Positions 9,105 to 18,437 of a DNA stretch of 64,000 nucleotides are shown piece by piece. The notes beneath the pieces were generated by a model. It did no database searches and was not told the DNA's origin. It saw nothing but the letters and a program-made list of their open reading frames with translations. Origin of the DNA: Pseudomonadota bacterium (GTDB lineage: Bacteria > Pseudomonadota > Gammaproteobacteria > UBA9214); the NCBI GenBank assembly GCA_041395565.1, contig JAWLAI010000002.1, positions 372,001 to 436,000 of the forward strand, given 5' to 3'. The first letter of the stretch is position 1. The number at the start of each line of letters is the position of its first letter. The position numbers and the translations under genes were made by a program.

Positions 9105-9773
9105 ATGACGGCGAAAACTTCAGCGGACAGCAATTACATTCTGATAGTCAGCCGTGACGGTGACGTCACGGAACGCTATTCGGCTGTACTGCAAAAGAAC
9201 CATGCCGTCCAGCTTTCGAATACGCTCCCGGCGATGCACGCATGTATCGCCGGCAGCAAGCCGGTCCTGATCTTCGTCGATCCGCTGGTCTGCCGGCAAA
9301 ACACCACACCCGAGCTGACCGGTCTGCTGAAAAAACTGGCCGGCAACCATGTGGTCGTAATCGAGAACGCAACCGACCGTATGGTCGACCAGCGCAGCCT
9401 GTTCAAGGCCGGTGCCCGGGGATTCTGTAGGGATGACATCACGCCCGCCCTGCTCGTCCGTGCCGTGGCGCAACTGCTCGACGGGGAATACTGGATACCC
9501 AGGAAACTGATATCCCGCATGATCAGCGAACTGGCAAATGAAGGTTCGATGACGGCAGCGGATAACACTGCCAACAACACCTTGATCAGCTCACTGACGC
9601 CACGCGAGTTGCAGGTTGCACGCATGGTTCACCTGGGCGGCAACAACAAGATGATTGCGCGTGAACTCGACATTTCCGAACGCACGGTCAAGGCGCATCT
9701 CAGCGCCATCTTCCGCAAGCTGGACATCGAAAACCGGCTCAATCTCGCACTGTTCTTCAACGAGATCAGCTGA
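9105..9773 (+). CDS. LuxR-family response regulator (receiver-like plus HTH)
   Basis: 222 residues. The N-terminal receiver-like domain (about 10-125) has a possible phospho-acceptor in LIFVDPLV but lacks the usual acidic pair (ILIVSRDGD instead of DD). The C-terminal LuxR HTH is clear: LTPRELQVARM, then MIARELDISERTVKAHL and FRKLDI. It resembles biofilm regulators of the CsgD/VpsT type in layout, but this is only an analogy. It follows lapD on the same strand and is the likely full-length relative of the pseudo-receiver at 5345-5815. No cognate histidine kinase is adjacent. Confidence 0.8.
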   Translation: MTAKTSADSNYILIVSRDGDVTERYSAVLQKNHAVQLSNTLPAMHACIAGSKPVLIFVDPLVCRQNTTPELTGLLKKLAGNHVVVIENATDRMVDQRSLFKAGARGFCRDDITPALLVRAVAQLLDGEYWIPRKLISRMISELANEGSMTAADNTANNTLISSLTPRELQVARMVHLGGNNKMIARELDISERTVKAHLSAIFRKLDIENRLNLALFFNEIS

Positions 9774-9990
9774 CGCCTGTCAGCGCAGCTGGCCAGACAG
9801 CGCAGCCATCCAGATTCGGCTGCTGTTCGGACCCTCGCCAGGTCGCCAATCCAAGCTGCCGAGACACCGAGGAACCCGGCACGATTATCGGCCTTGGTCT
9901 GCATGGACGAAAATCCGTCCCGCTAAGCACAACTGTAGCCGCAGCATCGCGGATTCTTTATTTTCCCGCAACTCGGCCTTACGATAAGGC

Positions 9991-11160
9991 ATGCCTGATC
10001 ACTCGATCATTTTTTCGATCTTCCTCATCTTCACGGGGGCTGCAGTACTGGCCGCCGTCGCCCTGTTCGCGAGGCAGTCATTGCTGGTTGCCTATATCCT
10101 GCTGGGTGTTATTGCCGGCCCCTGGGGCCTGCGCCTGGTAACCGACGCCTCGGTGATACAGCAGATCGGACATATCGGCATCATCTTCCTGCTGTTCCTG
10201 CTGGGTCTGAATCTGCAGCCATCCCAGCTGGTGCGCATGTTCAGGGAAGCCCTGCTCGTTACCGTGGCCAGCTCGCTCGCCTTCTGCGTGATCGGCTTCC
10301 TCCTTGGCAGGGCATTCGGGTTCAGCACCTTCGAGAGCCTGATCATAGGTGCCGTCACCATGTTCTCCAGTACCATCATCGGGCTGAAGCTGCTGCCCAC
10401 CACAGCCCTGCATCATCGTCACATGGGACAGGTCATGGTCAGTATCCTGTTGTTGCAGGACATTCTGGCAATCCTGATCCTGGTATTCCTGGAAGGCTAT
10501 TCGCAGGCATCCATCCAGTGGCAGCGGATCGGCAGTCTGGCGCTCGTGATACCCCTGCTGATAGCCGCTGCCTTCATCATCGAGCGCCACGTTCTGCAAC
10601 CGCTCATGCGCAGGTTCGACACCATCCAGGAATACGTCTTCCTGACCGCGATCGGCTGGTGCCTGGGGATAGCCCAGCTCGCGGAAGCAGCCGGACTTTC
10701 ATACGAGACTGGGGCGTTCATAGCCGGTGTCGCGCTCGCCGCCAATCCGCTCTCGCTGTTCATTGCCGAGAGCTTCCGCCCGTTACGCGACTTTTTCCTG
10801 ATCATGTTCTTCTTTTCGCTCGGTGCCAGCTTCAACCTCACCATCCTGGCTGATATCTTCGTTCCCGCGCTGGCCATCGCCACCGTGGTGCTTGCCATCA
10901 AACCCCTGGTGTTCGCGCAGCTGCTGCGCTACTCCGGGGAGCAGCGCAAACTTGCGCTGGAGGCCGGTTTCCGGCTCGGCCAGGTCAGCGAATTCTCGCT
11001 CATGATCGCGGTCCTGGCCCTGAACGCGGATGCCATTGGCAGCCGTGCGTCCTATCTCATCCAGACCACTACGCTGCTCACGTTCGTCGCTTCGTCCTAT
11101 CTGATTATGCTGAACTACCCGACCCCGATCGCCGTCAACGCCAGGCTGCGCCGCGACTGA
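9991..11160 (+). CDS. CPA2-family monovalent cation:proton antiporter (KefB/YbaL-like, no regulatory domain)
   Basis: 389 residues, almost entirely membrane helices (about 11-12 spans), with CPA2 features such as GLNLQPSQL, FSSTIIGLKLL and ETGAFIAGVALA. It exchanges K+ or Na+ for protons across the inner membrane. It ends soon after the transport domain and so lacks the RCK/TrkA-N nucleotide-binding tail of KefB/KefC. Start ATG at 9991, preceded by GATAAGGC. Its link to the surrounding c-di-GMP genes is not evident. Confidence 0.85.
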   Translation: MPDHSIIFSIFLIFTGAAVLAAVALFARQSLLVAYILLGVIAGPWGLRLVTDASVIQQIGHIGIIFLLFLLGLNLQPSQLVRMFREALLVTVASSLAFCVIGFLLGRAFGFSTFESLIIGAVTMFSSTIIGLKLLPTTALHHRHMGQVMVSILLLQDILAILILVFLEGYSQASIQWQRIGSLALVIPLLIAAAFIIERHVLQPLMRRFDTIQEYVFLTAIGWCLGIAQLAEAAGLSYETGAFIAGVALAANPLSLFIAESFRPLRDFFLIMFFFSLGASFNLTILADIFVPALAIATVVLAIKPLVFAQLLRYSGEQRKLALEAGFRLGQVSEFSLMIAVLALNADAIGSRASYLIQTTTLLTFVASSYLIMLNYPTPIAVNARLRRD

Positions 11161-11324
11161 ATCTGGCGGCTGCTGACCCGGCATCTTACCGCTGGCGTGC
11201 CTGCGTCCCCGGACGCGGCCATCGCCGCCACAGGCATGGACGAATTGCCGCAATGATCGTATAGTTCACCTCAATCCGGGCCCAGCTGGTCGCCCGGGCA
11301 CAACCTATCGGATCGGCTGCCAGT

Positions 11325-12680
11325 ATGCGTAGATCAGCAAGCGAAACCGTGGAACGCAGACGTCAAGCTCGCACTCCTGTCAATATCAATGCCCTGGTCA
11401 TCGGCGAAAAGACGGTGCCGAAGGGCTGCCGCGTCATGAACGTCAGCCAGAACGGCATGCAGCTGCAGTGTCATGCCGACGGGCGTCTGCTGACGTTCAA
11501 GGAAGGTGACAGTGTCGACGTTCACCTTACCATCCAGCACGAGGGCAAACAGAAGAAACTGACTATCCCGTCCTGGGTACGCCACGTGGCCGCGAACACG
11601 ATCGACGTAGAGTTCCACAAGCCCGATCCGCCGCTGGTTGATCTGATCGAAACCTACCGTGCCAGCGAACAGCACAAGCTAGAGGCGGCACTGGGCCGGT
11701 TGGATCGGCGGGTCGCGGGCAACAAGACCGGCACCGGAGTCGCCGGTGTTGAGCAATCACCTGCAGCCAAGCAGGTACCGAAACAGAACAGCCGCCCTTT
11801 TTACGCCGTGGTACTGGCGACGCTGTTTGCCGTTTGCGTAATCACCGGTGGCTACGTCTACACGGCCAGTATCGACAGTCGCATCACCACCCTGGAGACG
11901 ATCAGCGAGCGCCAGGCCAATGAACTCTCCGAATTGCAGAACCGTGTCTTCAGCGCCAGCCTGCAGGAAGGCAGATACGCCTCGCTCAACGCCCGCATGA
12001 CGGCGATCGTCGATGCAATCCTGGGTTTGGAGGAACGACTGGGTCCCGGCCGCACCGGCACCATCACCACGCCACTGCATGAACGCCTGCAGAAAGCTGG
12101 CAATCCGTTCGCGGATCAGGCCACGGTCAAGTCCGCCACGCCGGCCGGCAAACCCGCACCGGATGTCCAGACAGCGGCAATCGGCTCTACCCAGACTCCC
12201 GCCGCCCAATCGGCACCGGCCACCGGCAGTGGTGCTGTAGCGACGCCGGAACCGGCAGCTCGCCCCGTAACGGCGCAGCCGGGTTCCCAAGCCACACGCA
12301 GCGACCGGCCAGTGCAGCCCAAGGCGCAGGCAGAGGTGCCGGCTGTCAAGGCCGACGCGGTCCCACCGACCGCCGCGGCGAAGACCAGTACGGACAACAA
12401 CACCCCGGCGCCCGTGGAAAAGTCAGCACCGTCGCCTGACGCGCCATGGGTCATCAATCTCATCTCATCCACCGACAAGGCATACGTGGAGCGATTCAGC
12501 AAGGAAAGTGGCGCCGCGGCCCGGTTCAATACCGAGCTGAACAGCGCCAGTGTAAACGGCAGGCAGTACTGGCGCCTGCAGATCACCGGCTTTGCCAGCG
12601 CCGCCGAGGCAAAGTCACAGGCGGGCGCCGTCAAGACGGCACTCGGCCTCAAGGATGTCTGGATATTCAGGCAGAAGTAG
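11325..12680 (+). CDS. PilZ domain - transmembrane - SPOR domain protein
   Basis: 451 residues with an unusual domain chain. Residues 9-115 form a PilZ domain with the c-di-GMP-binding arginine motif ERRRQAR (10-16) and MNVSQNG (38-44, the N/DxSxxG motif). Residues 159-181 are one membrane span, followed by a coiled-coil-like stretch (about 185-240), an Ala/Pro-rich linker (about 260-370) and a C-terminal SPOR domain (about 372-450). SPOR domains bind denuded peptidoglycan at division sites. The topology would put PilZ in the cytoplasm and SPOR in the periplasm, giving a possible link between c-di-GMP and the cell wall. No signal peptide; start ATG 11325. Confidence 0.85.
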   Translation: MRRSASETVERRRQARTPVNINALVIGEKTVPKGCRVMNVSQNGMQLQCHADGRLLTFKEGDSVDVHLTIQHEGKQKKLTIPSWVRHVAANTIDVEFHKPDPPLVDLIETYRASEQHKLEAALGRLDRRVAGNKTGTGVAGVEQSPAAKQVPKQNSRPFYAVVLATLFAVCVITGGYVYTASIDSRITTLETISERQANELSELQNRVFSASLQEGRYASLNARMTAIVDAILGLEERLGPGRTGTITTPLHERLQKAGNPFADQATVKSATPAGKPAPDVQTAAIGSTQTPAAQSAPATGSGAVATPEPAARPVTAQPGSQATRSDRPVQPKAQAEVPAVKADAVPPTAAAKTSTDNNTPAPVEKSAPSPDAPWVINLISSTDKAYVERFSKESGAAARFNTELNSASVNGRQYWRLQITGFASAAEAKSQAGAVKTALGLKDVWIFRQK

Positions 12681-13112
12681 TGCCGCCGGCGCCTGCCTAT
12701 ACAGGCTGCAGCAGCTGCGCGCCATCACGGGTTTGCGCGCCAATCACCTGCGCGCAGGCTAGCTGCGGCGGCTGGCCTGCAGTCGCTGTGCAGCAAACCG
12801 AGTAATGCGCACGGCGCACGTGCCTAAGCACCTGCGGCGGTGACCGCAGCACCTACGCAAGACTGGACATCGTCGGCACCAGTGCAATCGAGACCGCGAC
12901 AGCCACGGAAAACACCATCAACGCGAGCCTGAAACGACAGGGAAGGCGCTTGGTGCAATGCCTGGTTTTCTCAAAAAGGGACATGATCATACCCGCCTGC
13001 AAACTGGTAAAAGTGTGTCTTAAGCCGCGCGCCAGGACGACTTGTCGCGCGTGCCGGCAACCCTGTCCGGCGCAGGAAACTTCGCAGATCGAAGTCGCAG
13101 CCGCCAGCGTAA
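12681..13112. other. Intergenic, apart from a possible tiny minus-strand gene
   Basis: 432 bases between the PilZ-SPOR gene and tRNA-Glu. The only candidate is a 45-codon minus-strand frame listed separately. The rest shows no gene. Short repeats of 'gcgcg' and 'tgcgc' occur between 12715 and 12800 without a clear structure. Confidence 0.4.
12853..12990 (-). CDS. Possible 45-residue single-span membrane protein
   Basis: A small frame starting MIMSLFEKTRHC, with a basic stretch followed by one hydrophobic span (about residues 23-39) and a short tail. The basic-then-hydrophobic order is that of a real small membrane protein, and the frame lies just after the tRNA-Glu gene in the direction of transcription. 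No strong ribosome site is visible. The upstream extension of the frame runs through the tRNA and cannot be real. No family recognised. Confidence 0.25.
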   Translation of the reverse strand: MIMSLFEKTRHCTKRLPCRFRLALMVFSVAVAVSIALVPTMSSLA

Positions 13113-13189
13113 TGGCGTCCCCAAGGGGATTCGAACCCCTGTTACAGCCGTGAAAGGGCCGTGTCCTAGGCCGACTAGACGATGGGGAC
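13113..13189 (-). tRNA. tRNA-Glu (TTC)
   Basis: 77 bases including an encoded CCA. The acceptor stem is GTCCCCA pairing with TGGGGAC, the anticodon loop holds TTC in CCCTTTCACGG, and the T-arm is GGGGTTCGAATCCCC. Almost identical in layout to the E. coli tRNA-Glu, with one extra base in the D-loop. Transcribed after tRNA-Ala, with a terminator-like hairpin between the two. Confidence 0.97.
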
Positions 13190-13217
13190 AAAAAAACTCA
13201 ACCCGCACGCACGGGTT
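13190..13217 (-). terminator. Terminator-like hairpin between tRNA-Ala and tRNA-Glu
   Basis: Read on the minus strand: AACCCG (217-212), a six-base loop, CGGGTT (205-200), GAG, then seven T (196-190). It lies immediately before the 5' end of tRNA-Glu, so it would end some tRNA-Ala transcripts or act as a processing signal. Confidence 0.5.
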
Positions 13218-13223
13218 AGAAAT

Positions 13224-13299
<76 letters not shown>

Positions 13300-13406
13300 G
13301 AGACGAAGCGCGCAATTTACGTTAGACGTCCTGCCCTGTCAAGGGATTACGCGCAGAAATACGTCGTGCGCCCGGCATAACCGGCTGAAACCGTGGCAAT
13401 TCCGAG

Positions 13407-15095
13407 TTAGCGCTCCCGCTGGGCCTCCTCGATCTTCGCCCAGGAGTCACGCAGGGTCACGGTACGGTTGAATATGAGCGCCTGTGCGGACGAATGCAGC
13501 GCATCGACACAGAAGTAGCCTTCCCGCTCGAACTGGAAACGTTCACCCGGGACGGCATTTTCCAGCGCCCCCTCGACGACGCATCCGGTCAGCGTCCGCA
13601 GGGAATCAGGATTCAACGCCGCCCGGTAGTCGCCCTCCGCATCAGGAACGGGATGACTGAACAAACGATCGTACAGGCGAACTTCCGCTGTCACGCCGAA
13701 CCTCGCAGATACCCAGTGGATCACGCCCTTGACCTTGCGTCCTTCCGGGTTGGCGCCCAGGGTAGCGGCATCGTGGCTGCAGTGAAGCTCGATGATTTCC
13801 CCGTGTGCATCACGGATGATCTCGTTGCAGCGGATGACATAGGCATTGCGCAACCGTACCTCGCCACCGGGTATCAGCCGCTTGAATCCCTTTGGCGGAT
13901 TTTCCTCGAAGTCGCTCCTGTCGATATAGAGTTCGCCGGTAAACACCAGCACCCGGGTTCCCATGGATGCATTCTGCGGATGATTGGCGACCTCGAAATG
14001 CTCGACCCGGTCCGGCGGATAATCGGTGATGACGACTTTCAGCGGGCGCAGCACGGCCATCCGGCGCGGTGCGCTGTTATTGAGATCCTCGCGAATGCAG
14101 TTTTCCAGCACCCCCATTTCGACGGTGTTTTCCGATTTGCTAACACCGATGCGTGCGCAGAAATCGCGGATAGCGTCCGGGGTATAGCCACGCCGGCGCA
14201 ATCCGGCAATGGTCGGCATGCGCGGATCATCCCAGCCTTCCACGTAGCCCTCGCTCACGAGTTCGGTAAGCTTGCGCTTGCTCATGACCGTGTATTCGAG
14301 ATTCAGTCTGGAGAACTCTATCTGCTGGGGATGACACGGTGCCGGGATATTGTCGAGCGTCCAGTCGTACAAGGGACGGTGATCGGCAAATTCCAGCGTA
14401 CAGATCGAATGGGTGATCCCCTCGAGCGCATCCGATATCGGATGGGTGTAATCGTACATGGGGTAGATGCACCATTCGGCCCCGGTCTGGTGATGAATGA
14501 CGCCGTGACGGATCCGGTACAGGGTCGGATCCCGCATATTGATATTCGGTGATGCCATGTCGATCCTGGCACGCAGGACGCGCTCACCATCCTGGAACTC
14601 GCCGGCACGCATACGCGCAAACAGGTCCAGGTTCTCTTCCACGCTGCGGTTTCGGTATGGGCTTTCCCTGCCGGCCTCGGTCAGGGTTCCGCGGTATTCA
14701 CGGATCTGCTCTGCGCTGAGATCGCAGACGTAGGCCTTGCCAGCCTTAATCAGGTCTACCGCGAATTCATGGAGTTGTTCGAAATAATCCGACGCAAAAT
14801 ACAGACCGTCCCAGCCGAACCCGAGCCAGCGCACATCCGTCTTGATAGCCTCGATATACTCGATATTCTCCTTATGGGGATTGGTATCGTCAAAGCGCAG
14901 GTTGCAGGAACCACCATAGTCCTGCGCTATGCCGAAATTGAGACAGATTGACTTGGCATGACCGATATGCAGATAGCCGTTCGGCTCTGGCGGGAAACGG
15001 GTTGCAACACGCCCGGCATGCTTGCCGCTCGCGATATCCGTATCGATGATCTGGCGTATGAAATTGACGCCGGTCGGGGCATCCGGGTTTGTCAT
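13407..15095 (-). CDS. glnS: Glutaminyl-tRNA synthetase
   Basis: 562 residues, the usual GlnS length, with the class I signatures YLHIGHAKS and MSKRKL and the GlnS-type beta-barrel C-terminal half. Charges tRNA-Gln with glutamine. The N-terminal FPPEPNGYLHIGHAKSIC is GlnS-specific and separates it from GltX. It starts 3 bases after the gltX stop, so the two synthetases are co-transcribed. Having GlnS means tRNA-Gln need not be made by the GatCAB route. Confidence 0.98.
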   Translation of the reverse strand: MTNPDAPTGVNFIRQIIDTDIASGKHAGRVATRFPPEPNGYLHIGHAKSICLNFGIAQDYGGSCNLRFDDTNPHKENIEYIEAIKTDVRWLGFGWDGLYFASDYFEQLHEFAVDLIKAGKAYVCDLSAEQIREYRGTLTEAGRESPYRNRSVEENLDLFARMRAGEFQDGERVLRARIDMASPNINMRDPTLYRIRHGVIHHQTGAEWCIYPMYDYTHPISDALEGITHSICTLEFADHRPLYDWTLDNIPAPCHPQQIEFSRLNLEYTVMSKRKLTELVSEGYVEGWDDPRMPTIAGLRRRGYTPDAIRDFCARIGVSKSENTVEMGVLENCIREDLNNSAPRRMAVLRPLKVVITDYPPDRVEHFEVANHPQNASMGTRVLVFTGELYIDRSDFEENPPKGFKRLIPGGEVRLRNAYVIRCNEIIRDAHGEIIELHCSHDAATLGANPEGRKVKGVIHWVSARFGVTAEVRLYDRLFSHPVPDAEGDYRAALNPDSLRTLTGCVVEGALENAVPGERFQFEREGYFCVDALHSSAQALIFNRTVTLRDSWAKIEEAQRER

Positions 15096-15098
15096 CCT

Positions 15099-16508
15099 TC
15101 AATCCTCGTCGCGTCGCTGCGAGATGTAATTCAACGCCCTGTCGATCCTGCGCAAGCAGGCTTCGCGCCCGACCAGGTGCAGGGTCACGTCGATACCCGG
15201 CGAGGCAGCCCGCCCCACCACCGCAACACGCAGCGGCTGGGCGACCTTGCCGAGCTTCAGGTCCAGCTGCGCCGCAACATCCTTGACGACCTGATGTAGC
15301 GCATCGGGTTCCCATGGTGCCAGTGCAGCCAGGGCTTCGCGCAGCTTGGCAAGCGGTACAGCGGACGCGGCAGTCAGGAACTTCCGCGCTGCATCGTCCT
15401 CGTAGGCTTCGAAATCGCGGTAGAAGAACTCGCTGATTTCCGCCATCTCCACCAGCGTCTTGGCTCGTTCGCGCTGCACTTCGGCCACGGCCACAAGATC
15501 CGGACCACAGGCCGGGTCAATCCCCCGCTGCCCCATGTGCGGACTCAACACACGTGCGATCCGGGCGGGCTCGGAACCCTTGATGTAGCACTGGTTGAGC
15601 CACAGCAGCTTTTCGGTATTGAACGCCGAGGCGGCCTTGTTAACCGCATTGATATCGAACAGCTCGATCATCTCCTCGATCGTGAAAATCTCCCGATCGC
15701 CATGCGACCAGCCCAGCCGCACCAGATAATTGAGCAGGGCCTCGGGCAGGATTCCCTGGTTGCGATATTCCATCACGCTTACCGCCCCGTGACGCTTGGA
15801 CAGCCGCGCCCCGTCATCGCCCAGGATCATGGGCACGTGCGCGTAGACCGGCTGCTGCGCACCGAGCGCCCGGAGTATGTTGATCTGCCGCGGGGTATTG
15901 TTCAGATGATCATCGCCGCGTATGACATGGGTAATCTCCATGTCCATATCGTCCACCACCACGGTCAGGTTATAGGTTGGCGAACCATCGGTACGGCGTA
16001 TGATGAGATCATCGAGCTCGCTGTTATCGAATACCACCCTGCCGCGCACCTGATCATCCACCACCACGCCGCCCTCCGCCGGATTGCGGAATCGCACGAC
16101 ATGCGGCTGATCCGGCGCAACCGACTTGCTGCGGCAATGGCCGTCGTAACGGGGCTTGAACTTGCGCTGCATCTGTGACTCGCGCAGGGCCTCGAGACGC
16201 TCCCGGGAACAGTCACAGCGATATGCCAGCCCCCTGTTCAGGAGGTCATCGATAATCTCGTTGTAGCGCTCGAACCGGTGCGTCTGGTAGAAGGGACCTT
16301 CGTCGTAGTCCAGCCCGAGCCAGGTCATACCCTCGAGTATGGCGTTGATCGAATCCTCCGTAGAACGCTCGAGGTCGGTGTCCTCGATGCGCAGAACGAA
16401 TCTGCCGCCATGCCTGCGGGCATACAACCAGGAGAACAGTGCAGTACGCGCACCGCCGACATGCAAATAGCCGGTCGGACTAGGGGCAAACCGTGTTTTT
16501 ACGCTCAT
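15099..16508 (-). CDS. gltX: Glutamyl-tRNA synthetase
   Basis: 469 residues with the class I motif GYLHVGGARTAL near the N-terminus and RLSKRHG in the middle, followed by the all-helical anticodon-binding region. Charges tRNA-Glu. A zinc-type cysteine motif is present (CDCSRE). First gene of the gltX-glnS pair; tRNA-Ala and tRNA-Glu lie beyond glnS. Confidence 0.98.
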   Translation of the reverse strand: MSVKTRFAPSPTGYLHVGGARTALFSWLYARRHGGRFVLRIEDTDLERSTEDSINAILEGMTWLGLDYDEGPFYQTHRFERYNEIIDDLLNRGLAYRCDCSRERLEALRESQMQRKFKPRYDGHCRSKSVAPDQPHVVRFRNPAEGGVVVDDQVRGRVVFDNSELDDLIIRRTDGSPTYNLTVVVDDMDMEITHVIRGDDHLNNTPRQINILRALGAQQPVYAHVPMILGDDGARLSKRHGAVSVMEYRNQGILPEALLNYLVRLGWSHGDREIFTIEEMIELFDINAVNKAASAFNTEKLLWLNQCYIKGSEPARIARVLSPHMGQRGIDPACGPDLVAVAEVQRERAKTLVEMAEISEFFYRDFEAYEDDAARKFLTAASAVPLAKLREALAALAPWEPDALHQVVKDVAAQLDLKLGKVAQPLRVAVVGRAASPGIDVTLHLVGREACLRRIDRALNYISQRRDED

Positions 16509-16601
16509 ACTTCAACCACATGCGGAATCCGAGGCGGGATTATACCGTGCGGTCGAACATAATACAGCGTCACGCACGGTTCACGCCGCCGCCTTGCCGA
16601 C

Positions 16602-18329
16602 TTACTCCCTGGCGGTGGCAAGATCAGCGCCGTAGGCGGGAATATAGGCGGTAGCCAGTTCGTGCAGTTTCTCCAGCGTGACGGGCTTTGCCAGGAAGGC
16701 CTGCACACCCAGTTGCTCGCAACTCTGCTCAACATCCGCAGTTGCATCGCCGGTGATCATGACGATGGGTATTCTCCTGGATTCCGGCGTGGCTGCGTAA
16801 TACCGCTTTATGATGTCGATGCCGGACATCCCCGGCATCTGCATGTCCACGATCAGCAGGTCATACCCCGAATGTCCGAGCTTTGCGAGTGCGATCTCAC
16901 CTGTTTCTGCGAAATCGATACTGACACCAAGATATCCGAACATGGTTGAATACACGTAGCGATTGATGTCACTGTCTTCGGCAATGAGAATGCTGGCGCC
17001 CTCAGGTGCACCTGAACCGAATTCCTGCAACCTGCGTCTGTTCTCGGTCATGGCAGCATATCGCGCCTGCTGCTGCGCGGTCGGCAGCTGGAGTGGCAGC
17101 GTAAACCAGAACCGGCTACCGGATCCGTACCGGCTATCCATACCGATCCGTCCACCCATCAGTTCTACCAGGTTCTTCGCTATCGCCGTACCGAGCCCGG
17201 TTCCGCCATGCTGCCGCTGCGCCGTGTCATCGGCCTGGCGAAATCTGTCGAATATGTGCGCGTGAAACTCCTGCTTGATCCCGATGCCGGTATCAATGAC
17301 CTCGAAACGAAGGCTGTCCCCGGCATCGGGCGAACACTCAAGCCTGGCGAGGACATCGATGCCTCCCGTTTCGGTGAACTTGACAGCATTGCCGATCAGG
17401 TTAACCAGTACCTGCCGCAGCCGCTGCCTGTCACAGACAATGCGCGCCGGCACCTGCGGATCGATCACGGTTGAATAGTGCAGACCCTTGCCTTCGGTTT
17501 GCAGCGAAAACATGCCTTCGATCGACCCGAGCAAACCGCGCAGATCGGTCAGCACCGGCTTCAGGCGAACGTGGCCGGATTCGATCCTGGAGAAATCCAG
17601 CACCCCCTCGATCAGGTCCATCAGGCTATCCGATGCTTCCTTGATACGCACGGCCATCTGGCGATGCTGCACGATGTCATCAACCCTGTTCATCATGCTG
17701 CTGAAACCCACGATGGCATTCAGTGGCGTTCTGATCTCATGACTGATATTTGCAATAAATCTGGATTTTTCCCTGCTAGCTGTCTCTGCTAATTGCTTTG
17801 CATCTTGAAGACGCTTCAGCATGACAGCAACGTAAACAGGAATAACTGAAAGCAACATCATCCCTGTAATAGCCAATAAAAATTCATTTTCCCAAAACTG
17901 AGTGGTTAAACAAACAATGGTAAATCCTGTTAATGACATGCCAGCGCATAGGATTAATTCACGATAACCATATCTGAAACCATTACCCACAGATAACCAT
18001 AGATATAAAACGAAATATGGGATTCCATACTCTTCAAAGGCATGCATAACGATACTTGTTACTATGACATCAAAAGCCATGTATACGGTATGACGCCATT
18101 TTCTCCCATCAGGCCATACAAGTACTTGAATTATACTGGCGCATGAAACCACCAAATATATATATCCGAGCAAGACGACTTTATTCAGCTGACCTTGCTC
18201 AAAGATATCTAACGAGTTAATTGTCAAACCATAGGAAACAGCACACCCCACCAGCAGCAAGCGCATAAACGCCTGCTCAAGCTCAAGATTTCTTCCCCTT
18301 CCAAGAAAAAACAGGCGCTTACTCTTCAT
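16602..18329 (-). CDS. Hybrid sensor histidine kinase (RpfC-like layout, no Hpt)
   Basis: 575 residues from the ATG at 18327-18329. Order: about six membrane spans with almost no periplasmic loops (first 190 residues), HisKA with ISHEIRTPLNAI, HATPase with VNLIGNAVKF and DTGIGI, and a receiver with IAEDSDIN and the phospho-Asp in LLIVDMQMPGMSG. The sensor part recalls RpfC and other quorum or lipid-signal kinases, but no Hpt domain or RpfF/RpfG gene is present. Codons for the sensor part (about 17760-18340) are far more AT-rich than the kinase and receiver parts, suggesting the two halves have different histories. Divergent from the SOS polymerase. Confidence 0.85.
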   Translation of the reverse strand: MKSKRLFFLGRGRNLELEQAFMRLLLVGCAVSYGLTINSLDIFEQGQLNKVVLLGYIYLVVSCASIIQVLVWPDGRKWRHTVYMAFDVIVTSIVMHAFEEYGIPYFVLYLWLSVGNGFRYGYRELILCAGMSLTGFTIVCLTTQFWENEFLLAITGMMLLSVIPVYVAVMLKRLQDAKQLAETASREKSRFIANISHEIRTPLNAIVGFSSMMNRVDDIVQHRQMAVRIKEASDSLMDLIEGVLDFSRIESGHVRLKPVLTDLRGLLGSIEGMFSLQTEGKGLHYSTVIDPQVPARIVCDRQRLRQVLVNLIGNAVKFTETGGIDVLARLECSPDAGDSLRFEVIDTGIGIKQEFHAHIFDRFRQADDTAQRQHGGTGLGTAIAKNLVELMGGRIGMDSRYGSGSRFWFTLPLQLPTAQQQARYAAMTENRRRLQEFGSGAPEGASILIAEDSDINRYVYSTMFGYLGVSIDFAETGEIALAKLGHSGYDLLIVDMQMPGMSGIDIIKRYYAATPESRRIPIVMITGDATADVEQSCEQLGVQAFLAKPVTLEKLHELATAYIPAYGADLATARE

Positions 18330-18418
18330 CACACCCCCATCCCGCCGCCCCCGACACACCGTCAGAGTTCATACTGCATTATCCCGGATACTACAATTCG
18401 GGCGCCTCCCGCCAAATA

Positions 18419-18434
18419 CTGTATATAATCACAG
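18419..18434. promoter_or_regulatory. LexA (SOS) box overlapping a -10 element and the polymerase start
   Basis: CTGTATATAATCACAG fits the gammaproteobacterial LexA consensus CTG-N10-CAG exactly. It contains a perfect TATAAT (18424-18429). With usual spacing, transcription would begin near 18436, two bases before the ATG at 18438. LexA bound here would block RNA polymerase directly. No good -35 is visible. Confidence 0.85.
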
Positions 18435-18437
18435 TAT

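Noticed and set aside
12991..13191. Extension of the small minus-strand frame at 12853
   Set aside because: Runs through the tRNA-Glu gene.
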